This document shows positions 8,919-16,987 of a DNA stretch of 64,000 bases, in pieces; position 1 is the stretch's first letter; each line of letters begins with the position of its first letter. Source of the stretch: Gammaproteobacteria bacterium. GTDB taxonomy: Bacteria; Pseudomonadota; Gammaproteobacteria; Steroidobacterales; Steroidobacteraceae. The stretch lies in the NCBI GenBank assembly GCA_025358295.1, contig JANYJY010000041.1:47410-111409 (forward strand), given 5' to 3'. The notes under the pieces were generated by a model. The model did not search any database. It saw only the letters and a list, made by a program, of their open reading frames with translations, and was not told the DNA's origin. The translations under genes and the position numbers were made by a program.

Positions 8919-10403
8919 ATGCGGAAAGTGACGACTCTAGGGCTGCTTGGAACGGGCGTGATCGGCGGCGGATGGGCTGCGCGGGCGCTGCATTTCGGCA
9001 TCGATGTCATCGCGGCGGACGTCAAGCCGGAAATGGAAGAATGGATACGCGGCGCCGTGGCCAACGCCGAGCCTGCGTTGTCGCGTTTGACTTCTGCGCC
9101 TCTGCCGCCCAAGGGCAAACTCTCGTTCACCACCGACCTGCGGGAAATGGCGCAGCGCGCCGATTTCATCCAGGAGAATATTCCCGAACAACTGCCGCTG
9201 AAGCAGCGCATGCTCGCGGAAGTCAGCCGGCATGCCGCGGCCGATGTCATCATTGCGTCCAGCACCTCGGGGCTCACGCCGACCGACCTGCAGCGCGATA
9301 TGGTTGCCCCCGAGCGCTTCTGTGTCGCGCATCCATTCAATCCCGTCTACCTGCTGCCATTGGTTGAATTGGTGGGGGGGGAGAAGACTGCGCAGAGCAC
9401 CATCGATGCGTCGGCGAAGTTCTTTAAGTACATCGGCATGCATCCTCTGCATGTGCGGCGTGAGGTGCCGGGGCATTTGACCGATCGCCTGCAGGAAGCG
9501 CTGTGGCGCGAAATTCTTCATTTGGTCAACGACGGCGTGGCGACCACCGGCGAATTGGATGAATCCATCATTTACGGACCCGGGCTGCGTTGGGCGGCGA
9601 TGGGCACGAACCTCATCTATCACCTGGCGGGCGGCGAGAGCGGAATGCGGCATATGCTGGCGCAATTCGGTCCCTGCCTTAAGTGGCCGTGGACCAAGCT
9701 CGAAGCACCCGAACTGACGGACGCCCTGATCGATCGCATGGTCGAAGGCACCCAGGCGCAGGCCGCGGGCCGGTCGATTCGAGAACTCGAACGCCTGCGC
9801 GACGATTACTTGGTGGCGATCCAGCAGGTGCTGCGACAGTACAACATTGGCGCCGGGTCAACTCTGCGCGCACTGGAAGAGCGGCTTCACCAGGATGCGA
9901 CCCGCACCCAGGCCGCGCAGCCCGCTACGGGAGGCAAGCCGTTGCGGCTCATGGACACGGTGGTGCGGTCCGAATGGGTGGACTACAACCGCCACATGTC
10001 CGATTTCCGCTATGGACAGGTTTTTGGCGACGCGATAGATGCCATCTTTCGCCAGGCGGGAGTCGACGAAACCTATCGTGCGAGCGGGCGCATGTACTAC
10101 ACCGTCGAGAACCACATTCGGCACCTCGGTGAGGCGAAGGCAGGTGAGTCGCTGTACGTCACGGCGCAGGTGCTTGCGGTCGATGACAAGCGCCTGCATG
10201 TGTTTCAGAGCATGCATCGCGGCCGCGACGACAAACAAATCGCGACCGCGGAGCAAATGTATCTGCACGTGGACAGCGCCGCAGCCAAGGCGACGACCGT
10301 CGATCCGCAGGTTCGCGCCAAGTTCGACGCAATATTGAGCGCTCAAGCCGGTCTGCCGAAACCGCCCGAGGCAGGTCGGGCGGTCGGGCGCGCGCAGCAG
10401 TAG
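8919..10403 (+). CDS. lcdH: L-carnitine dehydrogenase / betainyl-CoA thioesterase fusion
   Basis: 494 residues in two parts. Residues 1 to about 320 are a 3-hydroxyacyl-CoA-dehydrogenase-type NAD enzyme (GLLGTGVIGGGWAARAL near the N-terminus; SSTSG; HPFNPVYLLPLVELVGG), the carnitine 3-dehydrogenase branch, which oxidises L-carnitine to 3-dehydrocarnitine. Residues from about 345 are a hot-dog thioesterase with the acyl-CoA-binding WVDYNRHMSDFRY motif. This architecture is the one known for carnitine dehydrogenase fused to betainyl-CoA thioesterase. The ATG at 8919 is preceded by CGAGGG at 8-base spacing; a GTG at 8910 overlaps that ribosome site and is less likely. The BKACE gene at 16988 supplies the intervening step. 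Confidence 0.9.
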   Translation: MRKVTTLGLLGTGVIGGGWAARALHFGIDVIAADVKPEMEEWIRGAVANAEPALSRLTSAPLPPKGKLSFTTDLREMAQRADFIQENIPEQLPLKQRMLAEVSRHAAADVIIASSTSGLTPTDLQRDMVAPERFCVAHPFNPVYLLPLVELVGGEKTAQSTIDASAKFFKYIGMHPLHVRREVPGHLTDRLQEALWREILHLVNDGVATTGELDESIIYGPGLRWAAMGTNLIYHLAGGESGMRHMLAQFGPCLKWPWTKLEAPELTDALIDRMVEGTQAQAAGRSIRELERLRDDYLVAIQQVLRQYNIGAGSTLRALEERLHQDATRTQAAQPATGGKPLRLMDTVVRSEWVDYNRHMSDFRYGQVFGDAIDAIFRQAGVDETYRASGRMYYTVENHIRHLGEAKAGESLYVTAQVLAVDDKRLHVFQSMHRGRDDKQIATAEQMYLHVDSAAAKATTVDPQVRAKFDAILSAQAGLPKPPEAGRAVGRAQQ

Positions 10404-10428
10404 CGCTCTCACCGGTACTCATCACGCC

Positions 10429-11043
10429 ATGCCGAAGATCGTCGACCACGCCGCGCGCCGCGATGAAATCGCCCAGGTGGCCTGCCGGGTGGTGGCGAAT
10501 TACGGCTTCGAGCAGGCTACGGTGGCGCGCATTGCGCGGGCGGCCGGCTATACCACCGGCATGGTTGCGCACTATTACGAGTCGAAGCAGGAAATAATCC
10601 TGGCTGCGCTGCGCTTGATGTTGTTGCGTATAGAAGAGCGGCTCACGCGCGAACGCGAGCGCGATGAGGCGAATCTGTTGGAGGCGCTGTCCGAGGCGCT
10701 GGCCATCGACTCGCAGCGATTTACCGAATGCGCTTTTTGGATGGCCTTCTGGGGGCAGGTATCAGCGGACAAGAAACTCAAGCGGCTCAATGCCTGGGTG
10801 CACCGTGAATACATGCGCCTATTCGAGCGTTGTTTTTCCGAGTACTGGTCCGAATGGTCGGCTTGGCCGCAAGCGACTCGGGACCAAGTACTGAGATCAG
10901 TGGTGACCTTCATGAACGGCTTGACGGCAAGCGCCGTCACCAGTCCGCGCGACTGGCCCGCGGACATGCAAGTGGAGCAACTGCGGCTGCAGTTGGATCT
11001 CTTGCGTCAATGGGCCGGCAAGCGCGCGACGAAGTCTAGATGA
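10429..11043 (+). CDS. TetR-family transcriptional regulator (BetI-like)
   Basis: A 204-residue TetR repressor. The N-terminal helix-turn-helix is ATVARIARAAGYTTGMVAHYYESKQEI (about residues 24-50), close to the BetI pattern, and the C-terminal ligand domain includes AFWMAFWGQV, also seen in BetI-type proteins. It lies 25 bases after the carnitine dehydrogenase fusion and 33 bases before an acyl-CoA dehydrogenase gene, so it probably controls the carnitine genes, with carnitine or a derivative as effector (inference). It is a separate gene from the BetI domain fused to BetB at 21374. Confidence 0.85.
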   Translation: MPKIVDHAARRDEIAQVACRVVANYGFEQATVARIARAAGYTTGMVAHYYESKQEIILAALRLMLLRIEERLTRERERDEANLLEALSEALAIDSQRFTECAFWMAFWGQVSADKKLKRLNAWVHREYMRLFERCFSEYWSEWSAWPQATRDQVLRSVVTFMNGLTASAVTSPRDWPADMQVEQLRLQLDLLRQWAGKRATKSR

Positions 11044-11076
11044 ACCGGAAATTGGCTGCGGAATAGGGGACCGATC

Positions 11077-12240
11077 ATGGATTTTTCGCTCAATGATGAA
11101 CAACATATGGTCGTCAAGACGACCCGGGATTTCGTGATCAATGAGCTCTATCCGCATGAGCAAGAGGTCGAAGAGACCGGCGTGCTGCGCGAGGATCTGC
11201 ATCGGGAGCTGAAGGCGAAGGCGATCGACGCCGGCCTCTACGCTGCCAACATGCCGGTGGACGTGGGCGGCGCAGGCCTGGATACGGTTACCTGGGTGCT
11301 GTACGAGAAGGAGTTGGGCCGCACCAGCTACGCGCTGCACTATTCCTGTGTCGGCCGCCCGTCGAATATTTTGCTGGCTTGCGAGGGCGAGCAAAGAGAG
11401 CGGTACCTGCTGCCGACAGTGCGGGGCGATCGAGTGGAATGCCTGGCCATGACCGAGCCGGGAGCCGGTTCGGACCTTCGCGGCATGAAGACCACGGCGG
11501 TGGCGAACGGCGGCGATTTCGTCATCAACGGTACCAAACATTTCATCAGCCACGCCGACCATTCTGACTACGTCATTTTGTTTGCGGCGACGGGCGAGGA
11601 AACGACTTCGCACGGTACCCGCAAAAAGATGACGGCATTTCTGATCGACATGGGGCATGCGGGCTTCGAAGTGCGGAGCGGCTACAAGAACGTGTCGCAT
11701 CGCGGCTATACCAACAGCATTCTCGAATTTAACAATTGTCGCGTACCGAAGTCCGCGATTCTCGGTGAGCTGCACCGAGGCTTCGATGTGGCGAATACCT
11801 GGCTGGGCGCCACGCGATTGCAGGTGGCTGCCACTTGCCTGGGGCGTGCCGAGCGGGCGCTCGAGTTGTCCAAGCAGTGGGCGGTGGATCGGGTGCAATT
11901 CGGCCAGCAAATCGGCAAATTTCAAGGCGTGAGTTTCAAGCTGGCCGACATGGCGGTGGAGTTGCGCGCCGCGGAATTGCTGACGCTGGAAGCTGCCTGG
12001 AAGCGCGATCAAAAAATCGACACCGACATGGATATGGCCATGGCGAAGGTCAAGTCCAGCGAAATGCTGGCGATGGTCGCGGATGAAGCCTTGCAAATTC
12101 ACGGTGGCATGGGACTCATGAGCGACCTGCCGCTGGAGCGAATTTGGCGCGATGCGCGCATCGAACGCATCTGGGACGGCACCAGCGAAGTTCAGCGCCA
12201 TATTATTTCACGCAGCCTATTGAGACCGCTAGGCGGCTAA
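11077..12240 (+). CDS. Acyl-CoA dehydrogenase (candidate gamma-butyrobetainyl-CoA dehydrogenase)
   Basis: 387 residues with full acyl-CoA dehydrogenase architecture: N-terminal helical domain, CLAMTEPGAGSDL flavin/substrate motif (about residue 124), and C-terminal domain with ALQIHGGMGLM (about 340). In the usual catalytic Glu position of the EGTSEIQ motif this protein has Asp (IWDGTSEVQR, about residue 367). Co-directional with the carnitine dehydrogenase fusion and TetR gene. Because CaiD, an acyl-CoA synthetase and two thioesterases are nearby, dehydrogenation of gamma-butyrobetainyl-CoA to crotonobetainyl-CoA is plausible, but the sequence alone does not show substrate. Confidence 0.88.
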   Translation: MDFSLNDEQHMVVKTTRDFVINELYPHEQEVEETGVLREDLHRELKAKAIDAGLYAANMPVDVGGAGLDTVTWVLYEKELGRTSYALHYSCVGRPSNILLACEGEQRERYLLPTVRGDRVECLAMTEPGAGSDLRGMKTTAVANGGDFVINGTKHFISHADHSDYVILFAATGEETTSHGTRKKMTAFLIDMGHAGFEVRSGYKNVSHRGYTNSILEFNNCRVPKSAILGELHRGFDVANTWLGATRLQVAATCLGRAERALELSKQWAVDRVQFGQQIGKFQGVSFKLADMAVELRAAELLTLEAAWKRDQKIDTDMDMAMAKVKSSEMLAMVADEALQIHGGMGLMSDLPLERIWRDARIERIWDGTSEVQRHIISRSLLRPLGG

Positions 12241-12435
12241 TCCGGCGATAAAACCTCGTAAGCCACGCATCATTTAACATCATGCAGGATAAGCCGACAT
12301 ATGCGCGCGAATCTTCAGCGGCGTCCTACATACTCCCCGGGACCGCGGCTTGATAATGGCGCTATAGCCCCGCTGTACACCCATCTGATGGATGTGCGTT
12401 AGGACTTGGGGGATAAAACAAAGGTGGGTTGACAC

Positions 12436-12972
12436 ATGATCGACACCGAAGTGGTTCGATTGCGACGATTGCGTAATGTGGTGCTGAGAACTCGTGCGAT
12501 TGCGGTGGCTTTGGATTCCGATCCGTCGCAGCGCAATTCGGTGTTCTCGCGCAGCGCCGTGAGCTGCTGGAGGATCGCTTGCACGATCTCCGGCCGGCTC
12601 CGTGCCCATCCCTATCTCGCGTATCAGCGCGGACCCAGCAATGTGCGCGGTGCGTGCGATCGAGTGGTCGCGAGTCTAACGAGCGACTTTGCGAAATATC
12701 GCGGCCATGGCACGCAGTTGTTGTTCGCCGAATTGCAGCGTGTGGCCCATGAGTTGGAAGATGCTCGCTCGCTGACTTGGTCCGTGGACTTTAGCGCGAC
12801 TTTGGGTCGAGCGCAGACGCGCTTGCAGCGACTGATGCGGGAAGTGGATGACGGCGCGCATCATGAAACCGGATCTCGCGTGTGGACTTCTCGACGAGCG
12901 GCGGGCGGGCCGGTCGCCGCACGTGCCGAGGCAGAGGGCGTTCGCACGGATTGGCCTTTTCTGGCGTTTTGA
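12436..12972 (+). CDS. Hypothetical protein, Arg-rich
   Basis: A 178-codon frame I do not recognise. It begins with an ATG preceded by AGGTGGG at about 8-base spacing, is rich in Arg and Ala, has a helical-looking middle (LLFAELQRVAHELEDARS), and its stop is followed directly by a strong stem-loop (12974-13001). No domain or signal peptide is evident. It sits alone between the carnitine plus-strand genes and the minus-strand caiD operon. The last 40 residues are low-complexity, so the frame could be partly decayed or not expressed. Confidence 0.4.
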   Translation: MIDTEVVRLRRLRNVVLRTRAIAVALDSDPSQRNSVFSRSAVSCWRIACTISGRLRAHPYLAYQRGPSNVRGACDRVVASLTSDFAKYRGHGTQLLFAELQRVAHELEDARSLTWSVDFSATLGRAQTRLQRLMREVDDGAHHETGSRVWTSRRAAGGPVAARAEAEGVRTDWPFLAF

Positions 12973-12973
12973 T

Positions 12974-13001
12974 GCATCGCGGCAAGCGGCCGCGCTGATG
13001 C
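12974..13001 (+). terminator. Stem-loop after hypothetical gene
   Basis: GCATC plus GCGG pairs with CCGC plus GATGC (9 bp with a 3-base bulge) starting one base after the stop at 12972. No T run follows closely, so this is a candidate terminator by position and stem strength. Confidence 0.35.
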
Positions 13002-13286
13002 GCGGCGTCTGATTTCTCCTACAGCAAGCGCCAACGATCGCTGATCGCCAGAACCGGAATAGGGCGGGATACTCCATGACACGTTAAGTCAAGTGATGAA
13101 GGATGCCCCGATGCGCACTGAAACCGTTCCCACGCCTTCGAATCCCGAGAGGCCACCGTTGGCGCCCTACGATCCGCCTGAACCTGCACCGCAGGCCAAG
13201 GCATGGCACAGGGCTCTTAAGGTTATAGCTTGCGTTCCACCGCCCCCCCGTGGCCAAATAAGCCTGCGCAACGCGCGCAGAGTCAA
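13002..13286. other. Intergenic stretch with no convincing gene
   Basis: This stretch contains a proline-rich 67-codon frame (13093-13296) and a run of seven C near 13241-13247. I see no recognisable product, RNA gene or repeat. The short frame overlaps the start of the next small gene and is not annotated as coding. Confidence 0.4.
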
Positions 13287-13631
13287 ATGGTGGTAGCTGC
13301 CATGGACAAAAAGCGAGAGATAGCCATCGGTATCGCTCTTCAAACCCGGGTGCTGAAGACCTGCCCGATTCACGATCATTGGTTTTGCGAGAACGATGAA
13401 CTTATCGACGATGAGGATATATCGCGCGCGTACTCGGTGGCCGTCGAACTGGTTCGCCAGCACGAGATGTATGCGGAAGAATTTCACCACGATCCGCACG
13501 CATTGACGGAGCTGCTGACGCAAATCATCTCGACGGCGCCCGACCACTGCCCCGACTGCAGATCGACGAGGACCCCGTCCGCGCCGGGCCGCGGCCGTTA
13601 CCCTGAGCGCCGCGCGGTGCCTAGAACTTGA
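13287..13631 (+). CDS. Small hypothetical protein with Cys/His pairs
   Basis: 114 residues from the ATG at 13287 (alternative ATG at 13302, giving MDKKREIAIG). The body is acidic and helical with a CPIHDHWFC cluster near residue 33 and a CPDC pair near residue 90, a spacing that could hold a zinc ion. Codon positions look coding from 13302 to about 13560; the last 20 residues are low-complexity. It ends six bases before the convergent caiD gene. Function unknown. Confidence 0.45.
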   Translation: MVVAAMDKKREIAIGIALQTRVLKTCPIHDHWFCENDELIDDEDISRAYSVAVELVRQHEMYAEEFHHDPHALTELLTQIISTAPDHCPDCRSTRTPSAPGRGRYPERRAVPRT

Positions 13632-13637
13632 TCAGCC

Positions 13638-14414
13638 TTAACGGCCGGTCCAATTCGGTTTGCGCTTTTCGCTGAAAGCGCGAGTGCCTTCCTTCAGATC
13701 CTCGGAGCGAATGACTTTCTGCACGGCGTCGAGTGAATCGTGCAGTTCAAATGCCTCGTGCTCAGGCACCATTTCCGTGTGCCGCAGCAGTTGCTTGATT
13801 GCAGGGAAGAGCAGCGGCGGTCCGGCGACCAGCTGCTGAGCAATCTCCCGCGCCTTCTTCATGCCTTCCCCCTTGGGCACGACATGATTCGCCAGGCCCC
13901 AATGCTTGGCTTCGGCGGCGTCCATCCAACGCCCGGTTAGCAAGAACTCCACGGCAACATGGTAGGGGATTCGCCGCCGCAGCTTGATGGTGCCAGCGTC
14001 CGCCAGCACACCGACGTTGATTTCGGGCAGCGCAAACTTCGCGTGCTCCTCCATCACAATGATGTCGGTGCCCAGCACGACCTCGAAGCCGCCGCCGCAG
14101 GCGATGCCGTTGACGGCTGCAATAATGGGCTTGTTGAGATTTCGCGGATAATTAAATCCGGCAAAGCCGCCCACGCCCCAGTCAGAATCGGATTCTTCGC
14201 CGGCCGCGGCGCCCTTGAGGTCCCAGCCGGGAGAGAAAAAGCGCTCGCCCGCGCCGGTGATGATGGCGACTCGCAGGCTCAGGTCGTCGCGAAACGACGT
14301 AACGATCTGATTCAGCCTGCGGCTGGCGGTCAGATCAATGGCGTTCGCCTTGGGACGATCGATGGTTATCTCGAGAACGGCACCGTCTTTGACGGTTTTG
14401 ACTCCATCCGACAT
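13638..14414 (-). CDS. caiD: Carnitinyl-CoA dehydratase / crotonobetainyl-CoA hydratase (CaiD-like)
   Basis: A 258-residue crotonase-fold enzyme closely resembling Escherichia coli CaiD across its length: EITIDRPKANAID (about residue 16), LRVAIITGAGERFFSPGWDLKGAA (oxyanion-hole region), NGIACGGGFEVVLGTD with one catalytic Glu, FALPEINVGV with the second, and C-terminal FSEKRKPNWTGR. CaiD interconverts crotonobetainyl-CoA and carnitinyl-CoA. It is the last gene of a minus-strand operon with an ADP-forming acyl-CoA synthetase, a thioesterase and BKACE. No CaiB CoA-transferase is present, so CoA activation must come from the synthetase or elsewhere. Confidence 0.88.
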   Translation of the reverse strand: MSDGVKTVKDGAVLEITIDRPKANAIDLTASRRLNQIVTSFRDDLSLRVAIITGAGERFFSPGWDLKGAAAGEESDSDWGVGGFAGFNYPRNLNKPIIAAVNGIACGGGFEVVLGTDIIVMEEHAKFALPEINVGVLADAGTIKLRRRIPYHVAVEFLLTGRWMDAAEAKHWGLANHVVPKGEGMKKAREIAQQLVAGPPLLFPAIKQLLRHTEMVPEHEAFELHDSLDAVQKVIRSEDLKEGTRAFSEKRKPNWTGR

Positions 14415-14426
14415 ATCAGCACTCCT

Positions 14427-16496
14427 TCACGAGAATCTCTTCAGGCGAATCATAGTATCTACCGCAACCGCACCCTTGCCGACGGGACGAACGATCACGG
14501 GGTTCACGTCCAATTCAACCAGGGTGGCCAGATTGGTTTCTGCATAACGCGCCACGCCCACGACGGTGTCGATCAATGCGTCCACGTCGCCCACGGGCTT
14601 GCCGCGATAGCCCTTAAGCAGCGTGCCGACACTCAGGCGCTGCAGCGCGGAGCCGATGGATTCCCGCGTCCAGGGCGGCAACAAACTATCGCTGTCCGAC
14701 ATTAACTCGGCCAATACGCCGCCACCGCCCAATACCAATACCTGGCCGAATTGCGGATCGACGATGACGCCGATGAGGATTTCCACGACCCCATCGTTGA
14801 GCATTTCTTCGACGAGCACCGTGTCCGACAACTGGGACATGCGATCGGCCGCAGCTTGCGCCTCGGCGAGGGTGCGGATATTCAGCGCGACACCGCCCAC
14901 TTCGGTTTTGTGTTCCAGGTGCGCGCCGGATGCTTTGATGACGACCGGAAATCCCAACGCCTGTGCTGCCGCCGCGGCGTCGCGCGCCGGCACCAATTTT
15001 CCACGCGGGGTGCGCACGCCGAATTCGGCCAGCGCGCTCTTGCCCTCATGTTCGCCGAGTGAGCGGATCTGCGAAGCACTCTGCGTATTCGGCGGCAATT
15101 GCAGTTGAACCGGCGCATTGCTGCGCCAGGCAATGCCGATGCCGCCGGCCAGCGACAGGGCCTCCAGGGCTTCACGCTGACCCTGCAGCGGAACGACGCC
15201 GCCGTCGAAGCAGCGCTGACGTACCGCAGGGCTGATGGTTTCGGGCAAGGAAGCGATCAAGGCCGCACGGGTCGGCGCGCCGCGCGCCGCTTCGATGAAC
15301 ACGTCGATGACCGCGTCATACGCTGCAGAATCTGCCTTGCCCTCCGGAGGGCTATCCAGCATAAACCCCACGGCGTCGTAGCCTGAGTGCAGCACTTCGC
15401 TGAATACGCGCTTGAGCGCCGGCGGGTCGAACCATAAATACGTGTGAATATCGAACGGATTGGCAATGGTTACGCGATCGGTCAGCACTTCTTGCAGGGA
15501 TGCCGCGCGTGCCGGTTCAAGAGGTGCAAAATCCAATTCCATATCGCGCGACACATCGGCCGTCATGGCCATGTCGCCGCCCGACGCTCCCATGACCAGA
15601 ACCTTGCGGCCGGCGAGCGGGCCACCGGTGTGGAACAGTTTTAGAGTCTCGCACAGGGTGCCCAGTGTGTCGCAGCGCGCGATTCCGGCCTGGCGGCAGA
15701 ATGCGTCGAATACCTCGTCGGCGCCCGCCAAGGCGCCGGTATGACTGTGCGCGGTGCGGGCCGCCGCAGCTGTGCGTCCGGACTTGATGACGGCAATGGG
15801 TTTGCCGGCGGCGCGCGCCAGTTCGGCGGCGCGGGCGAATCGCTCCGGATCCTTGATACCCTCGAGATACAAGCCGAATGCCGTCACCCGCGCATCCTTG
15901 CAGAGAATCTCGATGAGATCTTCCACCGCCAAGCGGGATTGGTTGCCGACGGTAAACAGGCAGCCGATGGGCAGTGAGCGGTGATTGAACATGAGAGTGA
16001 GCGCAATGGTGCCGCTCTGGCAGATCACCGCGACGCCGCGATCGATGGGTGATCCCACGATCTGATCGGGCATCATTGCCACTTGATCGAAGAAATTGAC
16101 GAAGCCGTAGCAATTCGGGCCAAAAAACGCTAGCGCGCCGGCACTGCCGATCAGATCTTCGGTGAGCCGATGTCCCGCCTCGGTGCCGGTTTCCGAGAAC
16201 CCGGCAGTGAAACACACGAAGCCGCCAGCGCCCTTGGCCGCCAGGGCGGCGGCGACTCCCGGCGCTTCCTGTTTCGGCACGGCGACAAAGGCCGCATCCG
16301 GTATGCCCGGAAGATCGGCAATCGAACGATAGTAGGTGGTGGTGGCGGTGGACGCGCGAGTCGGGTGTACCCGCCACAGGGTGCCGGAGTAGCCGATGGC
16401 GGCGTTCCCGACGGCGACGGCATCGGTCCAGGCGCCGGCGCCGATCAACGCAATGCTGCGCGGCGCAATAAGTCGTTGTATATCGACCGGCGGCAT
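14427..16496 (-). CDS. ADP-forming acyl-CoA synthetase (acetate-CoA ligase family), fused subunits
   Basis: A 689-residue protein joining the alpha part (CoA-binding Rossmann SIALIGAGA near residue 14, ligase domains with CQSGTIALTLM near 162 and HTGALAG, whose His is the expected phosphorylated residue) with the beta ATP-grasp part (about 475-689; KASGAHLEHKTEVGGVALN). Such enzymes interconvert acyl-CoA + ADP + Pi and acid + ATP + CoA. It is three bases from the thioesterase gene and 12 from caiD, so it is probably the CoA-activating or energy-conserving enzyme for carnitine-related acids (gamma-butyrobetaine, crotonobetaine or betainyl-CoA); which one is open. Confidence 0.85.
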   Translation of the reverse strand: MPPVDIQRLIAPRSIALIGAGAWTDAVAVGNAAIGYSGTLWRVHPTRASTATTTYYRSIADLPGIPDAAFVAVPKQEAPGVAAALAAKGAGGFVCFTAGFSETGTEAGHRLTEDLIGSAGALAFFGPNCYGFVNFFDQVAMMPDQIVGSPIDRGVAVICQSGTIALTLMFNHRSLPIGCLFTVGNQSRLAVEDLIEILCKDARVTAFGLYLEGIKDPERFARAAELARAAGKPIAVIKSGRTAAAARTAHSHTGALAGADEVFDAFCRQAGIARCDTLGTLCETLKLFHTGGPLAGRKVLVMGASGGDMAMTADVSRDMELDFAPLEPARAASLQEVLTDRVTIANPFDIHTYLWFDPPALKRVFSEVLHSGYDAVGFMLDSPPEGKADSAAYDAVIDVFIEAARGAPTRAALIASLPETISPAVRQRCFDGGVVPLQGQREALEALSLAGGIGIAWRSNAPVQLQLPPNTQSASQIRSLGEHEGKSALAEFGVRTPRGKLVPARDAAAAAQALGFPVVIKASGAHLEHKTEVGGVALNIRTLAEAQAAADRMSQLSDTVLVEEMLNDGVVEILIGVIVDPQFGQVLVLGGGGVLAELMSDSDSLLPPWTRESIGSALQRLSVGTLLKGYRGKPVGDVDALIDTVVGVARYAETNLATLVELDVNPVIVRPVGKGAVAVDTMIRLKRFS

Positions 16497-16499
16497 CGC

Positions 16500-16976
16500 T
16501 CAGCGACGCTTCAATTCGATCTTGCGCGAGATCGGTCCAAAGGCCTCGCGGGCCTCGGGCCCCAGCTTGAGCGCTTCGAGCGTCTGTAATACGGCGTCGG
16601 GAAAACTCGCCGACGCGGGCTTCTCGCCTTGACGTACGTGCAGCAGCATCATGTCGGCGCTGGCGACCGTCTCGCTCACGCGGGAGCAAACAAATCGGCA
16701 GCCGAGGTGGATCCGCTTGCGGTCGCAATCCAATATCGATGAGATGACGCGCAGGTCATCCGAACTCTTGACCTCATGCAGATAATGCAGATGCAATTCG
16801 AGCGTGTACAACGTGCAATGCGTGGTCTCGCGGTAGGCCGCGTTCAGACCCAGATGATCCATCACGTCATCGACGGCGTAGCTAGCGACCAGTCCGTAGT
16901 AGGCGTCGCGCACGTGCCCGTTGTAATCGATCCAGGCCGGCTCGATGCTGGCGCTGTACACAGGCAGCTGCGTCAT
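16500..16976 (-). CDS. Hot-dog acyl-CoA thioesterase
   Basis: 158 residues of the 4-hydroxybenzoyl-CoA thioesterase-like fold; WIDYNGHVRDAYY (about residue 14) is the acyl-CoA site and matches the WVDYNRHMSDFRY motif of the thioesterase half of the carnitine dehydrogenase fusion at 8919. The ATG at 16976 is used; a TTG at 16991 would overlap the BKACE stop by four bases and add five residues. Position directly after BKACE points to hydrolysis of betainyl-CoA, or of carnitinyl-CoA formed by CaiD. Two thioesterases of this type in one region are notable. Confidence 0.83.
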   Translation of the reverse strand: MTQLPVYSASIEPAWIDYNGHVRDAYYGLVASYAVDDVMDHLGLNAAYRETTHCTLYTLELHLHYLHEVKSSDDLRVISSILDCDRKRIHLGCRFVCSRVSETVASADMMLLHVRQGEKPASASFPDAVLQTLEALKLGPEAREAFGPISRKIELKRR

Positions 16977-16987
16977 GGCTGCAGCGC

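Noticed and set aside
10897..12201. Long minus-strand frame of 434 codons opposite the acyl-CoA dehydrogenase gene
   Set aside because: It is the shadow of a clear gene on the other strand; the translation is His/Arg/Gln-rich with no domain pattern.
12241..12435. Possible small RNA or regulatory element after the acyl-CoA dehydrogenase gene
   Set aside because: Only short imperfect repeats; nothing beyond background structure for this GC content.
13093..13296. 67-codon proline-rich plus-strand frame
   Set aside because: No domain and it overlaps the start of the next small gene. A frameshift at the seven-C run linking it to that gene was considered, but the downstream frame has its own start and the joined protein resembles nothing I know.
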